Source: Bacillota bacterium (GTDB lineage Bacteria; Bacillota; Clostridia; Christensenellales; UMGS416). Taken from it: a stretch of DNA of 64,000 nt. The notes beneath the pieces were generated by a model. The model was given only the letters and a program-made list of their open reading frames with translations. It was not told where the DNA came from and ran no database searches. Below are positions 9,250 to 17,997 of this stretch, in pieces. Made by a program: the position numbers and the translations under genes. How positions within the stretch are numbered: position 1 is the stretch's first letter; every line of letters begins with the position of its first letter. The DNA lies in NCBI GenBank assembly GCA_023421955.1, contig JAEZSE010000049.1:15258-79257 (forward strand), written 5' to 3'.

Positions 9250-9855
9250 CTATTGGAATTTGATCTCGAAATCCGCCTCCACCCGGCAGAATGAATTGCC
9301 CCCCAGGCGTGCCACCGCGTGAAGCTTTCTCCAATCGACCTCACCGGTTACACCGAGCAACCCCTCCTGCAGATGAACATTGCGAATTGTCCCCAGGATC
9401 AGGTTGCCGGCATTTGCCCCTTCGCCCACCACAACGATTCGATTCAATACACACTCAAACGCTGCTTTGGCTTCGAGCACCCGGGGTGGTGAGATAGTCT
9501 GCGATTGTGTTAGCTGAATGCCTTCCCGCGCGGCTTCGTCCACCTCATAGGGCAAAGTGGCGGAGGTGGCGGCCATTTTGGGTGCAAGCTCCTCCGATAC
9601 CAGGTTTACCACAAACTGGCCTGTGGAGAGGATGTTTTGAACGGTGTCCTTCCTGCTGCCATCGGGCCTATTTACAGCGCAGATGCTCAGTGTGGGCGGG
9701 CTCCAGGCCACCAGGTTGAACATACTGAATGGTGCCAGGTTCACCGTGCCGCCATCACCAACTGTCGTCACCCATGCGATGGGGCGGGGGATGATCAGGC
9801 CGGTCAGCAGGTCATGGGCTCTGCGGTGCTCCAATGCTGACGGATTGATGTCCAT
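9250..9855 (-). CDS. Flavin reductase-like / FMN-binding split-barrel protein
   Basis: A 201-residue protein of the flavoredoxin-like split-barrel family. Recognisable parts are LIIPRPIAWVTT near the N-terminus, NLAPFSMFNLVAWSPPTLSI (FMN phosphate region), DTVQNILSTGQFVVNLV, and the C-terminal ARLGGNSFCR. Such proteins bind FMN and often reduce it or serve as electron carriers; the partner is unknown. The ATG at 9855 with GGAGA eight bases upstream was chosen; longer in-frame extensions overlap the preceding gene. It lies 22 bp after the amino-acid-kinase-family gene, so the two are probably co-transcribed. Confidence 0.8.
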   Translation of the reverse strand: MDINPSALEHRRAHDLLTGLIIPRPIAWVTTVGDGGTVNLAPFSMFNLVAWSPPTLSICAVNRPDGSRKDTVQNILSTGQFVVNLVSEELAPKMAATSATLPYEVDEAAREGIQLTQSQTISPPRVLEAKAAFECVLNRIVVVGEGANAGNLILGTIRNVHLQEGLLGVTGEVDWRKLHAVARLGGNSFCRVEADFEIKFQ

Positions 9856-9877
9856 TCCAAGCTTCTCCAACGGTATA

Positions 9878-10711
9878 TTATAACCCCACGCCGATCCTCG
9901 TGCAGCGCACCCGACCTTCCACAAGATCTGATATCCTGTGCCTTGCATGCCCGATGATCACCTCGGTGCCGGCCTTCACCGGCCCTTTGCAAAATTCCAG
10001 CTTGGCCTTGGCACCGCCGGCACCCCGGCGGCTGGCGCCGTCACAGTGGTCCTGCATGCGCTCAATTGCTGCCAGCACTTCCTGCGTGTCGTTGCCGGTG
10101 ATCGTCTCCATCAGCGTGTCCGGATTGGTGGAATCCAGATAAATGCCGTCCACACTGGTCATGATCAATAGCCGCTTGGCCTGCACCAATGAGGATATCA
10201 CGGCGGCAGTCTCATCGTTGTCGATGCATTCCACCACGCCGTTGCGGTTCTGGCGGAGCTGCACCAGCTCCATCTTGCGGTTTTCCTCGAAGCTCACCGG
10301 ATCGTTGTAATTCACGATCGGGATTGCTCCCTGGTCGGTGCAGCGCAGCAACAGGCTTTTGATGTGGCTGCATTTATCAGGGTCATTGAAGTGGGTGTGC
10401 TCCACCAGCAACTGACGCACAGAGTATTCAGGAGAGATAAAACGCCGGTAGTTTTCCATCAGGATGGCTTGCCCCTGGGCGGCGTAGTCAGCCTTTGCTT
10501 CTTCTTCGTCACCGGCAAGCTCCTGGCCTCCGTTGCGTTTCATATAATCCAGCCGGCCGATCTCCGTGGCGCCGGACGACACCCACACCATGCCAGGCTT
10601 AAGCTCCGCGCCCAGGCGGCTGAAGATATTATAGTTGATGTCATGGTCTTCCTTGCGGATCAGGGCCATGGAGCCGATTTTGCCAACCAGTTCAATCGTC
10701 TTTGCGGGCAT
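9878..10711 (-). CDS. Amino acid kinase family protein (AAK superfamily)
   Basis: A 277-residue kinase-fold protein. Glycine-rich and Asp motifs resemble glutamate 5-kinase and acetylglutamate kinase: WVSSGATEIGR, VVECIDNDETAAVISSLV, a nucleotide-site segment IMTSVDGIYLDS, and GAGGAKAKLEFC, where glutamate kinases have a GTGGM-type loop. It lacks a PUA domain and no proline-pathway neighbour is present, so proB cannot be assigned; the substrate is unknown. The ATG at 10711 follows AAAGGA at about 11 bases; a TTG 21 bp upstream is the alternative. First gene of a unit with the flavin-reductase-like gene. Confidence 0.65.
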   Translation of the reverse strand: MPAKTIELVGKIGSMALIRKEDHDINYNIFSRLGAELKPGMVWVSSGATEIGRLDYMKRNGGQELAGDEEEAKADYAAQGQAILMENYRRFISPEYSVRQLLVEHTHFNDPDKCSHIKSLLLRCTDQGAIPIVNYNDPVSFEENRKMELVQLRQNRNGVVECIDNDETAAVISSLVQAKRLLIMTSVDGIYLDSTNPDTLMETITGNDTQEVLAAIERMQDHCDGASRRGAGGAKAKLEFCKGPVKAGTEVIIGHARHRISDLVEGRVRCTRIGVGL

Positions 10712-10801
10712 TGGGTGCACTGTCCTTTCCAAATTCGGGTGTATTATAGCACATTGATTGAAGGCAGTCAGTAGTCAGTAGATTGTCATAGAACGGATGC
10801 T

Positions 10802-12220
10802 TCAGTCTGCCTCAACTTCCAACGAAAGCGCATTGGGATCTGTCAACGGCGGCCCATCGTGGTCTGTCAGTCGTATCATCCAGTTCTTGCGGAAGAAGTA
10901 GATCAACCCGACAACAACCTTAAAGATCTCTTCGGTAAAAATCATTGCGAAGATCCAGATGAACGGCAGGTGCAACACAAACCCTGCAATTGCGACAGCC
11001 GGAGCGCCCACCGCCCACACTGCAGCAACATCGATGAATGCGCCCAGTTTCGGTTTCCCCCCCGCCCGGAAAATCGCGACAATCAGCAGCATACCGAGCA
11101 TCTTGAAGGGCAGGCCGAAGCTGCCGATGAGCAATAGCTGTGCGGCCAGATCGCCGGTGGCCTTGTCCGCTGGGTGGATCAGATTGATGATCGGCACCCG
11201 CAGGGTGATTTCCAGAATGCTCATAAAAGCAGCAAACAGAGTGCCGGCCATCAGGAACCATTTGGCGCTGCTCCATGCTTTCTCGTTGTCTCCGGCACCT
11301 ACTGCCTTGCCCACAATCACGCCACAAGCCGCACCCATGCCGATCACAAAGGAAAAGAGCAGCTGGTCAATGCTGCTGTAGAGCGTATAGGCGGGCACAC
11401 CTGTTTCGCCACCCACGCGGCCAAACACAAACATATAGGCGGACGTGCCCAGTGACCACAGCACCTCGTTGATGATGACGGGCGCTGCCACGGCATAAAA
11501 CTTCTGCACCATTGACTTGGTAAACGTAAATAACTCACGGATACGGGCAAACGCCGGGTGCTTACGACGCCGCAGCACCGTGATCAATAAACACATCTGC
11601 ACAAAGCTGGAGATCAGCGTGGAAACTGCCGCGCCTCGCACACCCAACTTCGGGAAGCCGAGGTTGCCATAGATCAACAGGTAATTCAGGCATGTGTTGA
11701 TGGTAACTGCCAAGATGCTTGACAGCAGCGGAACGCGCACCTCCTCGGTGCTGCGCAGCATGTTCGTTGTGGAAAAATTGAAGCCCATCACAAGGCAGTT
11801 GAACGCGATGATCTGCATGAACTCCGCGCCGAGGCGCACGGCTTCCGGGTTGTTGCTGCCGGCGAATACCTTCACCAATTCATGGGGAAACAGCGCCATG
11901 GCTGCACCAAACAGCAGCACCAGCGCCATGGTGTTGATCAGCGCGAAGCCATAGACGCGGCGGATGCCCGCTTCGTCATTCACCCCTTTGTATTGGGAAT
12001 AGAGGATCGCAGCACCGGAATTGATGCCAAACAGCGAAATCATCATGATGAAATTCCAACGGCCTGCCATGCCCACGCCTGCCATTGCGGCGTTGCCCAG
12101 TTGGGAGACCATCGCGGAATCGATGAGTTGAAATGCTGCCATCAGCAGGTTCTGGATTGCAATCGGTAGCGCAAGCTTCCGCATGTCATTTAGTAAGGAC
12201 GGTTGGTAAAGCGTTTTCAT
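10802..12220 (-). CDS. MATE-family efflux transporter
   Basis: A 472-residue membrane protein with about 12 helices and the MATE layout: an N-terminal ALPIAIQNLLMAAFQLIDSAMVSQLG helix pair, a matching start in the second half (AAPVIINEVLWSLGTSAYMFVF), and conserved PxxF/Q-type segments. MATE proteins export drugs or metabolites against Na+ or H+. ATG 12220 is preferred over the ATG at 12256, with GGAG about 13 bases before it; the start is not certain. Although near the glycan cluster, it is separated by a terminator and looks like a NorM/MepA-type exporter rather than a Wzx flippase. Confidence 0.88.
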   Translation of the reverse strand: MKTLYQPSLLNDMRKLALPIAIQNLLMAAFQLIDSAMVSQLGNAAMAGVGMAGRWNFIMMISLFGINSGAAILYSQYKGVNDEAGIRRVYGFALINTMALVLLFGAAMALFPHELVKVFAGSNNPEAVRLGAEFMQIIAFNCLVMGFNFSTTNMLRSTEEVRVPLLSSILAVTINTCLNYLLIYGNLGFPKLGVRGAAVSTLISSFVQMCLLITVLRRRKHPAFARIRELFTFTKSMVQKFYAVAAPVIINEVLWSLGTSAYMFVFGRVGGETGVPAYTLYSSIDQLLFSFVIGMGAACGVIVGKAVGAGDNEKAWSSAKWFLMAGTLFAAFMSILEITLRVPIINLIHPADKATGDLAAQLLLIGSFGLPFKMLGMLLIVAIFRAGGKPKLGAFIDVAAVWAVGAPAVAIAGFVLHLPFIWIFAMIFTEEIFKVVVGLIYFFRKNWMIRLTDHDGPPLTDPNALSLEVEAD

Positions 12221-12313
12221 ATAAACTGTTGTTCTCCATTGAACAGCGTTAATCATAATATTTTATCATATTTTTACCTAGTTGGTCTTAAATTTGTTTT
12301 ATCTTGTTTACAA

Positions 12314-12344
12314 CAATAAAAAGCGCCGGCTACGAACCGGCGCT
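12314..12344 (-). terminator. Intrinsic terminator ending the glycan cluster
   Basis: On the minus strand an AGCGCCGG/CCGGCGCT stem with a 7-base loop is followed by TTTTTATT, 22 bp after the Gfo/Idh stop codon. It marks the 3' end of the biosynthetic operon. Confidence 0.8.
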
Positions 12345-12365
12345 GTGTTTCCTGCTGATGGCACT

Positions 12366-13469
12366 TTAGGATTGAAATCTTCCTGCCATATCCATCGTGG
12401 AAAAGTCAGTGAGCGGCAGCCGCACCGGCTGGCCTTCCTTCGCTGATTTGTAGATCGCCAGCACCAGCTCCAGCGCCCGTCGGCCTGCTTCACCATCGAT
12501 GTAGGGCGCGCGGCCTTCCTGGATCGCAGCGGCCACGTCGGCATAAAGGGGCGTGTGCCCGAAGCCATACACGTTGGGCGGTGTCTCAGCGCATTCTGCC
12601 ATCACAGCCTTGGGGTCGTCAGCCTTGTCTGCAAACAGCCACTCTTCGATCAGATTCACTGATTTTCCCCCGGCCTTCACGGTGCCTTTCTCGCCGAAGA
12701 GATAAAGCGTTTCCTCCAGATTTTTCGGGAAGATGTTCGTTGTGCCCTCAATGAGACCATAGCTGCCGTTGGCGAATTTCACAATGGCCAGGCCCAGATC
12801 CTCCGCTTCGATATAGGGGTGGTTCAGGCGGTCGGTATAGGCCATCACTTCCACGATTTCATCGCCCATCATCCACCGGAGCAGGTCGATGTTATGGATG
12901 CACTGGTTCATCAACGCCCCGCCATCCTGCGCCCAGGTGCCGCGCCAGGGGGCTTGGGTGTAGTAGTCCTGCCCGCGGTTCCAGCGGATATGGGCAGCGC
13001 CGTGCAGCAACCTGCCAAATCGGTCGCCTTCCATCGCTTCGCGGATCTTTTGGATGGATTTATTGAAGCGGTTCTGGTGGTTGGTGCAGAGCAGCACGCC
13101 CTGCTTTTTGGCAGCGGCAATCATCGCGTCTGCGTCATTGAGTGACAGCGCGATGGGCTTTTCCACGATCAAGCTGCAGCCTGCAGCGATCACATCCAGC
13201 GCAATGCTGGCGTGGCTACCGCTTTCGGTGGCAATGGCGGCCAACTTTGGCTGCTCCTTTTGAAGCATTTCACGGTAATCGGTGTAACGCCGGATTGCCG
13301 CCCGCTCACTCTCGGGGAAGGAGGAAGAGGCCAGTACCTTTTCCATGTGCTCCGGCACGATGTCGCAAACCGCAGCCAGCTCCACCGCGTCGCGGTTATT
13401 CCAGGCTGCTTCCACGTGGTTGATGGAGATTCGGCCGCAGCCGATCAGGCAAGTCTTAATCCGTTCCAT
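12366..13469 (-). CDS. Gfo/Idh/MocA oxidoreductase, WbpB-like
   Basis: A 367-residue NAD(P)-dependent oxidoreductase. An N-terminal Rossmann start (CLIGCGRISINH) is followed by EKPIALSLNDAD, the EKP motif with the catalytic-site Lys. The C-terminal domain has GGALMNQCIHNIDLLRWMMG, typical of sugar-substrate members. In the Wbp route a protein of this family oxidises C3 of UDP-GlcNAcA, recycling NAD with 2-oxoglutarate; the flanking acyltransferase, aminotransferase, dehydrogenase and epimerase make that the best guess. The start at 13469 lies 4 bp past the upstream stop, suggesting coupling; the ribosome site is weak. Confidence 0.75.
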   Translation of the reverse strand: MERIKTCLIGCGRISINHVEAAWNNRDAVELAAVCDIVPEHMEKVLASSSFPESERAAIRRYTDYREMLQKEQPKLAAIATESGSHASIALDVIAAGCSLIVEKPIALSLNDADAMIAAAKKQGVLLCTNHQNRFNKSIQKIREAMEGDRFGRLLHGAAHIRWNRGQDYYTQAPWRGTWAQDGGALMNQCIHNIDLLRWMMGDEIVEVMAYTDRLNHPYIEAEDLGLAIVKFANGSYGLIEGTTNIFPKNLEETLYLFGEKGTVKAGGKSVNLIEEWLFADKADDPKAVMAECAETPPNVYGFGHTPLYADVAAAIQEGRAPYIDGEAGRRALELVLAIYKSAKEGQPVRLPLTDFSTMDMAGRFQS

Positions 13470-13473
13470 ACTG

Positions 13474-14241
13474 TCAGGCTTTATCCTTTTCTTCAAAAAA
13501 TGTCTGGTTTTCGATCCATTGCTCTTCCGGCACTTCCCGCACGGGCTTTGCCGGGCAACCGGACACGATCGTGCGATCCGGCACATCGCGGGTAACCACA
13601 GCGCCTGCTGCTACAAAGCCGTCTCGGCCGATCACCCGGCCCGGCAGGATCGTGGCTCCTGCGCCGATGCGGGCGCCCAGGCGGCAGGTGACGCCCTTGA
13701 AGTTTGCTTTGCGCGCCTCGGTGCGGCCTGCGAAGTTGTCATTGGAGGTGGTTACACCAGGGGCGATGAATACATAATCCGCAAGCTCAGAATAAGCGGT
13801 GATGTAACAGTTGGTCTCCAGCTTGCAGCGCTTGCCCACGGTGCAGTAGTTTTCCACGGCAGCGCCGCGCCCGATGATTGTGCGCTCGCCCACGGTTACG
13901 TTTTCCCGTACGGTGGCAAGGTCTGCCACCAATACGTTGCTGCCCAGCACGCAGCCGGCATAGAGCACCGTGCCAGCGCCGATGAGGCAGCCGTCCCCAA
14001 CGGTGAGCGCCGGCAGGCCGTCGGTCTCCGCCATGATGCTGGAGACCGAGCGCATGGGCTGTTTGCCCAGCACAGCGTGCTCGTCAATGCGTACACAGCT
14101 ACCGATTACCGTGCCTGGGTGGATCACCGCGTGGCAGCCGATCTGGCAGCCTGTGCCAATGCGCACATGCTCCATGATGACCGAGCCTTCGCCGATCACG
14201 GTGCCTTCGCCGATTTGGGCAGTGGAGTGGATGGTGGGCAT
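13474..14241 (-). CDS. Left-handed beta-helix acyltransferase, WbpD-like
   Basis: A 255-residue protein composed mostly of hexapeptide repeats ([LIV]-G-x4 turns such as IGEGTVIGEGSVI and TVGDGCLIGAGTVL), the LbH fold of LpxA-type acyltransferases. In the local context it would N-acetylate UDP-GlcNAc(3NH2)A made by the aminotransferase, as WbpD does. It is longer than Pseudomonas WbpD (about 190 residues) because of additional N-terminal coils. The ATG at 14241 has GGAG at 5-base spacing; that ribosome site sits immediately next to the end of an inverted-repeat element. Followed by the oxidoreductase with a 4-bp gap. Confidence 0.78.
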   Translation of the reverse strand: MPTIHSTAQIGEGTVIGEGSVIMEHVRIGTGCQIGCHAVIHPGTVIGSCVRIDEHAVLGKQPMRSVSSIMAETDGLPALTVGDGCLIGAGTVLYAGCVLGSNVLVADLATVRENVTVGERTIIGRGAAVENYCTVGKRCKLETNCYITAYSELADYVFIAPGVTTSNDNFAGRTEARKANFKGVTCRLGARIGAGATILPGRVIGRDGFVAAGAVVTRDVPDRTIVSGCPAKPVREVPEEQWIENQTFFEEKDKA

Positions 14242-14254
14242 GATTGCTCCATTT

Positions 14255-14452
14255 ACTCCCCCTCTACCAATCCCATGGGGGAGGGGGCTGGGGGGTGAGG
14301 GTTATTTTGATGGGTAGGGGGACGTCGCCCGAAGGAACTCCTTCCGCCGCCTTTTGGCGGCACCTCCCTCTAAGAGGGAGGTAGGGGGCTGGTCTATGGA
14401 TTCTTCATCTCCCTCATAGAGGGGGATCTCACCCTCAGGCGATAGGGGGAGT
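14255..14452. repeat. 198-bp terminal-inverted-repeat element (MITE- or REP-like)
   Basis: The element is bounded by ACTCCCCCT (14255-14263) and AGGGGGAGT (14444-14452). Internally it is a chain of hairpins: a CCTCCCTCTAAGAGGGAGG palindrome near 14370, a GCCGCC/GGCGGC stem, and a GAAGGA/TCCTTC stem. It lies inside the glycan operon, between wecB-like and wbpD-like genes, and provides the last codons and stop of the epimerase. A second, differently sized element with similar C-rich/G-rich termini is at 61918-62065. It has no coding capacity. Dispersed-repeat status is inferred from structure. Confidence 0.65.
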
Positions 14453-15574
14453 TCTTCTGTCTCTTATAAACCGAATCGAATCAATCAACCCTGCGATCTT
14501 TTCTGCCGCGTGGCCGTCGCCGTAATACTTGGCAGGGTCGTGCAGCATTGGGTCGGGGGTGATGTCCAGCACATTCTTGAGGATCTCGTCGGCGGTGACC
14601 ACCGGGGTCAGCATGTTCCAACGGCCGGTGCGGGTCTCCACCCAACTGGTGGTGTCGGCCAGCGTGACGCAGGGGCGGCCCAGCATATAGGCTTCTTTCT
14701 GCAGGCCGCCGGAGTCTGTGAGCACCTTTTCAGCCCTTCGTGTAAGCCAGCTCATGAGAGTATAACGCACTGGCTCGCAGAACAGGATGTTCTTGTAATG
14801 ATATTGACCGTTGAGCCCATCCACCAGCTTGCGAATGCGGGGGTGCACCGGGAACACCACCGGGTGCGGCAACCGCTCGAAGGCAGAAAGGATGATACCC
14901 AGCGCATCCTCGGTGCGGGTGTTTTCCGCCCGGTGGATCGTCGCCAGATACCATTTGGACACTTTGGATAGCTCCGGTCCGTCAGGATAAAGTTTCTGAA
15001 GCTGCTTCATGCCGCCGTTGCCATATCGGGTTTCGGCCAGCGCGCCATAGTGCAGCGCTACGTCATACATCACGTCGCCTACGTTGTGCACGCCGGAGGT
15101 GATGCCCTCGGCGGCCAGCCAGTCCACGGCGGACTGGGTGGGGCAGAACAGGATGTCCGAAAGGTGGTCGGCGCAAATGCGGTTTTGTTCCTCCGGCATC
15201 GTCTTGTCAAAGCTACGCAAGCCCGCCTCCACATGAGCCAGCGGTACCAGCAGCTTGCTGGCGGCAAGCGCCCCGGCCAGCGTGGAGTTGGTGTCGCCGT
15301 AAATGAGCACCGCGCCGGGCTTTTGCTCCAGAATCACATTCTCAATGGCGGCCAGCATGGCGCCGGTCATCGCACCGTGGCCGCCGGAGCCGATGCCCAG
15401 GTTCACATTCGGCGCCGGGATCGAAAGGTCCTCAAAGAAGACCTTTGACATGTTGTCGTCATAGTGCTGGCCGGTGTGCACGAGGATCTCCTCGTGGCGT
15501 TTCCGGAGCGCTGCCGACACCACGGCGGATTTCACGAACTGAGGCCTGGCCCCGATGATCGATACGATCTTCAT
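14435..15574 (-). CDS. wecB: UDP-N-acetylglucosamine 2-epimerase (non-hydrolysing), WecB/WbpI-like
   Basis: A 379-residue GT-B-fold epimerase. Markers are the N-terminal IIGARPQFVKSAVVS, HTGQHYDDNMS, VYGDTNS-type segment (IYGDTNSTLAG), HVEAGLRS, AENT in the linker region, and the C-terminal TDSGGLQKEAYMLGRPCVTL. It interconverts C2 epimers of UDP-GlcNAc or, as WbpI, of UDP-GlcNAc(3NAc)A. It starts 8 bp after the dehydrogenase stop, so it is co-transcribed. The last six residues and the stop codon are encoded by the inverted-repeat element at 14255-14452, so the native C-terminus was replaced or extended by insertion. Confidence 0.92.
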   Translation of the reverse strand: MKIVSIIGARPQFVKSAVVSAALRKRHEEILVHTGQHYDDNMSKVFFEDLSIPAPNVNLGIGSGGHGAMTGAMLAAIENVILEQKPGAVLIYGDTNSTLAGALAASKLLVPLAHVEAGLRSFDKTMPEEQNRICADHLSDILFCPTQSAVDWLAAEGITSGVHNVGDVMYDVALHYGALAETRYGNGGMKQLQKLYPDGPELSKVSKWYLATIHRAENTRTEDALGIILSAFERLPHPVVFPVHPRIRKLVDGLNGQYHYKNILFCEPVRYTLMSWLTRRAEKVLTDSGGLQKEAYMLGRPCVTLADTTSWVETRTGRWNMLTPVVTADEILKNVLDITPDPMLHDPAKYYGDGHAAEKIAGLIDSIRFIRDRRTPPIA

Positions 15575-15582
15575 AACTTTCC

Positions 15583-16887
15583 TTACAGCCGGTGCACGTG
15601 CGGCGCGCGGATGTCGCGGGTCACGTTGCGTGTGTCGAACACGAGCTTGGCTTGTTTGGCGATGTCTTCCGGCTTGTAAGCGGTGTGGTCTGTTGTGATG
15701 ATCACCACATCGGCCTCAGCCATGGCTTCCAAAGGCTTGCTCACATAATGCACGCCGGCGTGGGTGAATTTGGGGATGAACGGGTCATTGATCGAAACGT
15801 CTGCCTTCGCTTCCTGCAAGAGCTCCAGGATCTTCAGCACCGGAGACTCCCTCAGATCGTCGATGTCCTTTTTATACGCCGCGCCCAGCAGCATCACCTT
15901 GGAGCCGTTCAGCGCCTTGCCCTGCTCGTTGAGCAGCCGCATTACGCGCTCAATCACAAACTCCGGCATGTAGTTGTTGATCTCGCCTGCAGTCTCGATG
16001 AGACGGGTGTGATAATTGTATTCTCGGGCCTTCCATGTGAGGTAGAACGGGTCAATCGGGATGCAGTGGCCGCCCAGGCCGGGGCCGGGCCAGAAGGCCA
16101 TGAAGCCGTAGGGCTTGGTCTTGGCAGCCTCGATGACTTCCCAAACGTCGATGCCCATGCGGTGGCAAAGGATCGCCATTTCGTTGGCCAGCGCGATGTT
16201 GATGTTGCGGAAGGTGTTCTCGAGGATTTTCTCCATCTCAGCCACCTTGGGGCTCGACGCCTTGAAGATGTCGCTTTCCAGCACATTCCCGTAAAGCATT
16301 GCAGCCAGCTCCGTGGATTCCGGCGTTACGCCGCCCACGACCTTGGGAGTATTACGCGTGTTGTAGTACTTGTTGCCCGGATCCACGCGCTCCGGTGAGA
16401 AGGCCATGAAAATGTCCTCGCCCACTTTAAAGCCGCGTTCGGTAAATAGCGGCATCACGATCTCCTCGGTGGTGCCGGGATAGGTCGTGCTCTCCAGCAC
16501 GATCAGCATGCCGGGGTGGGCGTGATTTGCCACATCGCGGCTGGAGCTTTGCACGTAGGACACGTCGGGCTGCTGGTATTTGTCCAGCGGTGTGGGCACG
16601 CAGATAGCCACACAGTCGGTTTCAGCAATTCGGGAATAGTCGGTCGTGGCCTGAATCATGCCGGACTTCACGAAATGCTCCAGGTCATCATCCACCACGT
16701 CGCCGATGTAGTTGACGGCCTGGTTGACCATGTCCACGCGCTTCTGCTGCACGTCAAAGCCGATCACCTTATAGCCAGCACGGGCCTTTTCCACGGCCAG
16801 TGGCAGGCCCACATAGCCCAAGCCCACCACCGACACCACGGCGGTGCGGTTCGCGATCTTTTCCTTCAGCGTCTCAAAATGGTTCAT
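15583..16887 (-). CDS. wbpA: Nucleotide-sugar 6-dehydrogenase, WbpA-like
   Basis: A 434-residue UDP-glucose/GDP-mannose dehydrogenase family enzyme. It has an N-terminal Rossmann motif (VVGLGYVGLPLAVEKARAG), CVPTPLD, the central ESTTYPGTTEE segment, and the catalytic cysteine in GPGLGGHCIPIDPFY, followed by a second nucleotide-binding-like domain (VMLLGAAYKKDIDDLRESP). It oxidises C6 of a UDP-HexNAc to the uronic acid in two NAD-dependent steps. The adjacent aminotransferase and other wbp-like genes favour UDP-GlcNAc as substrate over UDP-ManNAc (WecC); this is inference. It follows the aminotransferase by 9 bp. Confidence 0.9.
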   Translation of the reverse strand: MNHFETLKEKIANRTAVVSVVGLGYVGLPLAVEKARAGYKVIGFDVQQKRVDMVNQAVNYIGDVVDDDLEHFVKSGMIQATTDYSRIAETDCVAICVPTPLDKYQQPDVSYVQSSSRDVANHAHPGMLIVLESTTYPGTTEEIVMPLFTERGFKVGEDIFMAFSPERVDPGNKYYNTRNTPKVVGGVTPESTELAAMLYGNVLESDIFKASSPKVAEMEKILENTFRNINIALANEMAILCHRMGIDVWEVIEAAKTKPYGFMAFWPGPGLGGHCIPIDPFYLTWKAREYNYHTRLIETAGEINNYMPEFVIERVMRLLNEQGKALNGSKVMLLGAAYKKDIDDLRESPVLKILELLQEAKADVSINDPFIPKFTHAGVHYVSKPLEAMAEADVVIITTDHTAYKPEDIAKQAKLVFDTRNVTRDIRAPHVHRL

Positions 16888-16896
16888 CTTTATACC

Positions 16897-17997
16897 TCAG
16901 CGAAAATAACTTTTTACTGCTTCAATGACTTGGTTCTGTTCCTCTTCGGTGAGCTCCGGGAAGCAGGGGATTGCCAGCATCGACGGGGCCAGCGCCTCGG
17001 CTACTGGCAGGTCGCCGGGCTGGTGGCCCATATCGGCATAAACCTTCTGCAAATGCATTGGCAGCGGGTAATACACGCCGGAGCCGATGCCCAGATTATC
17101 CAGATGGGCCTTGAAAGCGTCGCGGTCATCGGTGCCCATCATATACAGATGGTACACATGCCCCCGGCCTTCCTTTTCCACCGGCAGACGCACCGGCAGG
17201 CCTTGGAAGGCCTCGTTGTAGCGCCGCGCGATCTCAAGCCTCTTGCTATTCCAGTTATCCAGATGTGGCAGCTTGGCCAGCACGATTGCGGCCTGCAGCG
17301 TATCGAGCCGGCTGTTGTATCCAAACATGTCATGATAATATTTGGGGTTGGAGCCATGGGTGCGCTTACGACGGAGCAGGGCAGCCCACTCGTCGCTGTC
17401 GGTCACGATGAAGCCGCCGTCACCGTAACATCCCAGATTCTTCGTGGGGAACAGTGAAAAGCAACCGATGTGGCCGATGCTACCCACTCGCTTTCCCTTG
17501 TAGGTGGCGCCGATGGCCTGGGCGCAGTCTTCCACCACGGCCAGGTTGTGCTCTTTGGCGATGGCCATGATGGCGTCCATGTCGCAGGGCTGGCCGAAGA
17601 TGTGCACCGGGATGATCGCTTTCGTGCGCGGCGTGATGGCCTTTTTGATTTTCTCCGGGTCGATGGTGAAGCTGTCCGGCTCCACGTCCACAAACACCGG
17701 TGTGCCGCCCAGATGTGACACGCACTCCACCGATGCGATGAACGTATACGGTGTCGTGATCACTTCATCACCGGGGCTGATGCCCAGCACGTCCATCGTC
17801 ATCACCAGCGCATCGGTGCCGTTGGCGCAAGCGATCACATGTTTGACGCCCAGATATTGCGCCAGTGCCTTTTCCAGCTCCAGCACCTCCGGGCCCATGA
17901 TGAAGTGGCCCTCAGAAAGCACCTTGGCGATGGCGGCGTCGATTTCTGGTTTGATGGCTTCATATTGGCGCGACAATGTAAAATACGGTACGTTCAA
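16897..17997 (-). CDS. DegT/DnrJ/EryC1 aminotransferase, WbpE-like
   Basis: A 366-residue PLP-dependent sugar aminotransferase. The family motifs are HVIACANGTDAL, GDEVITTPYTFIAS, VEDCAQAIGA, and the PLP lysine in FSLFPTKNLGCYGDGG, followed by the substrate region NSRLDTLQAAIV. In the proposed pathway it transfers an amino group to the 3-keto sugar. I chose the TTG at 17997: AGGTGAT precedes it at good spacing and the protein then begins at the conserved NVPYF start. The in-frame ATG at 18042 has no ribosome site. It is the first of at least three tightly packed minus-strand genes. Confidence 0.88.
   Translation of the reverse strand: MNVPYFTLSRQYEAIKPEIDAAIAKVLSEGHFIMGPEVLELEKALAQYLGVKHVIACANGTDALVMTMDVLGISPGDEVITTPYTFIASVECVSHLGGTPVFVDVEPDSFTIDPEKIKKAITPRTKAIIPVHIFGQPCDMDAIMAIAKEHNLAVVEDCAQAIGATYKGKRVGSIGHIGCFSLFPTKNLGCYGDGGFIVTDSDEWAALLRRKRTHGSNPKYYHDMFGYNSRLDTLQAAIVLAKLPHLDNWNSKRLEIARRYNEAFQGLPVRLPVEKEGRGHVYHLYMMGTDDRDAFKAHLDNLGIGSGVYYPLPMHLQKVYADMGHQPGDLPVAEALAPSMLAIPCFPELTEEEQNQVIEAVKSYFR

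Noticed and set aside
9878..10711. Glutamate 5-kinase (proB)
   Set aside because: It lacks a PUA domain and proline-pathway neighbours, and the motifs are those of the wider amino acid kinase family.
10802..12220. MATE transporter as the glycan flippase
   Set aside because: It has NorM/MepA-type features, is separated by a terminator from the cluster, and Wzx-type proteins are a different subfamily.
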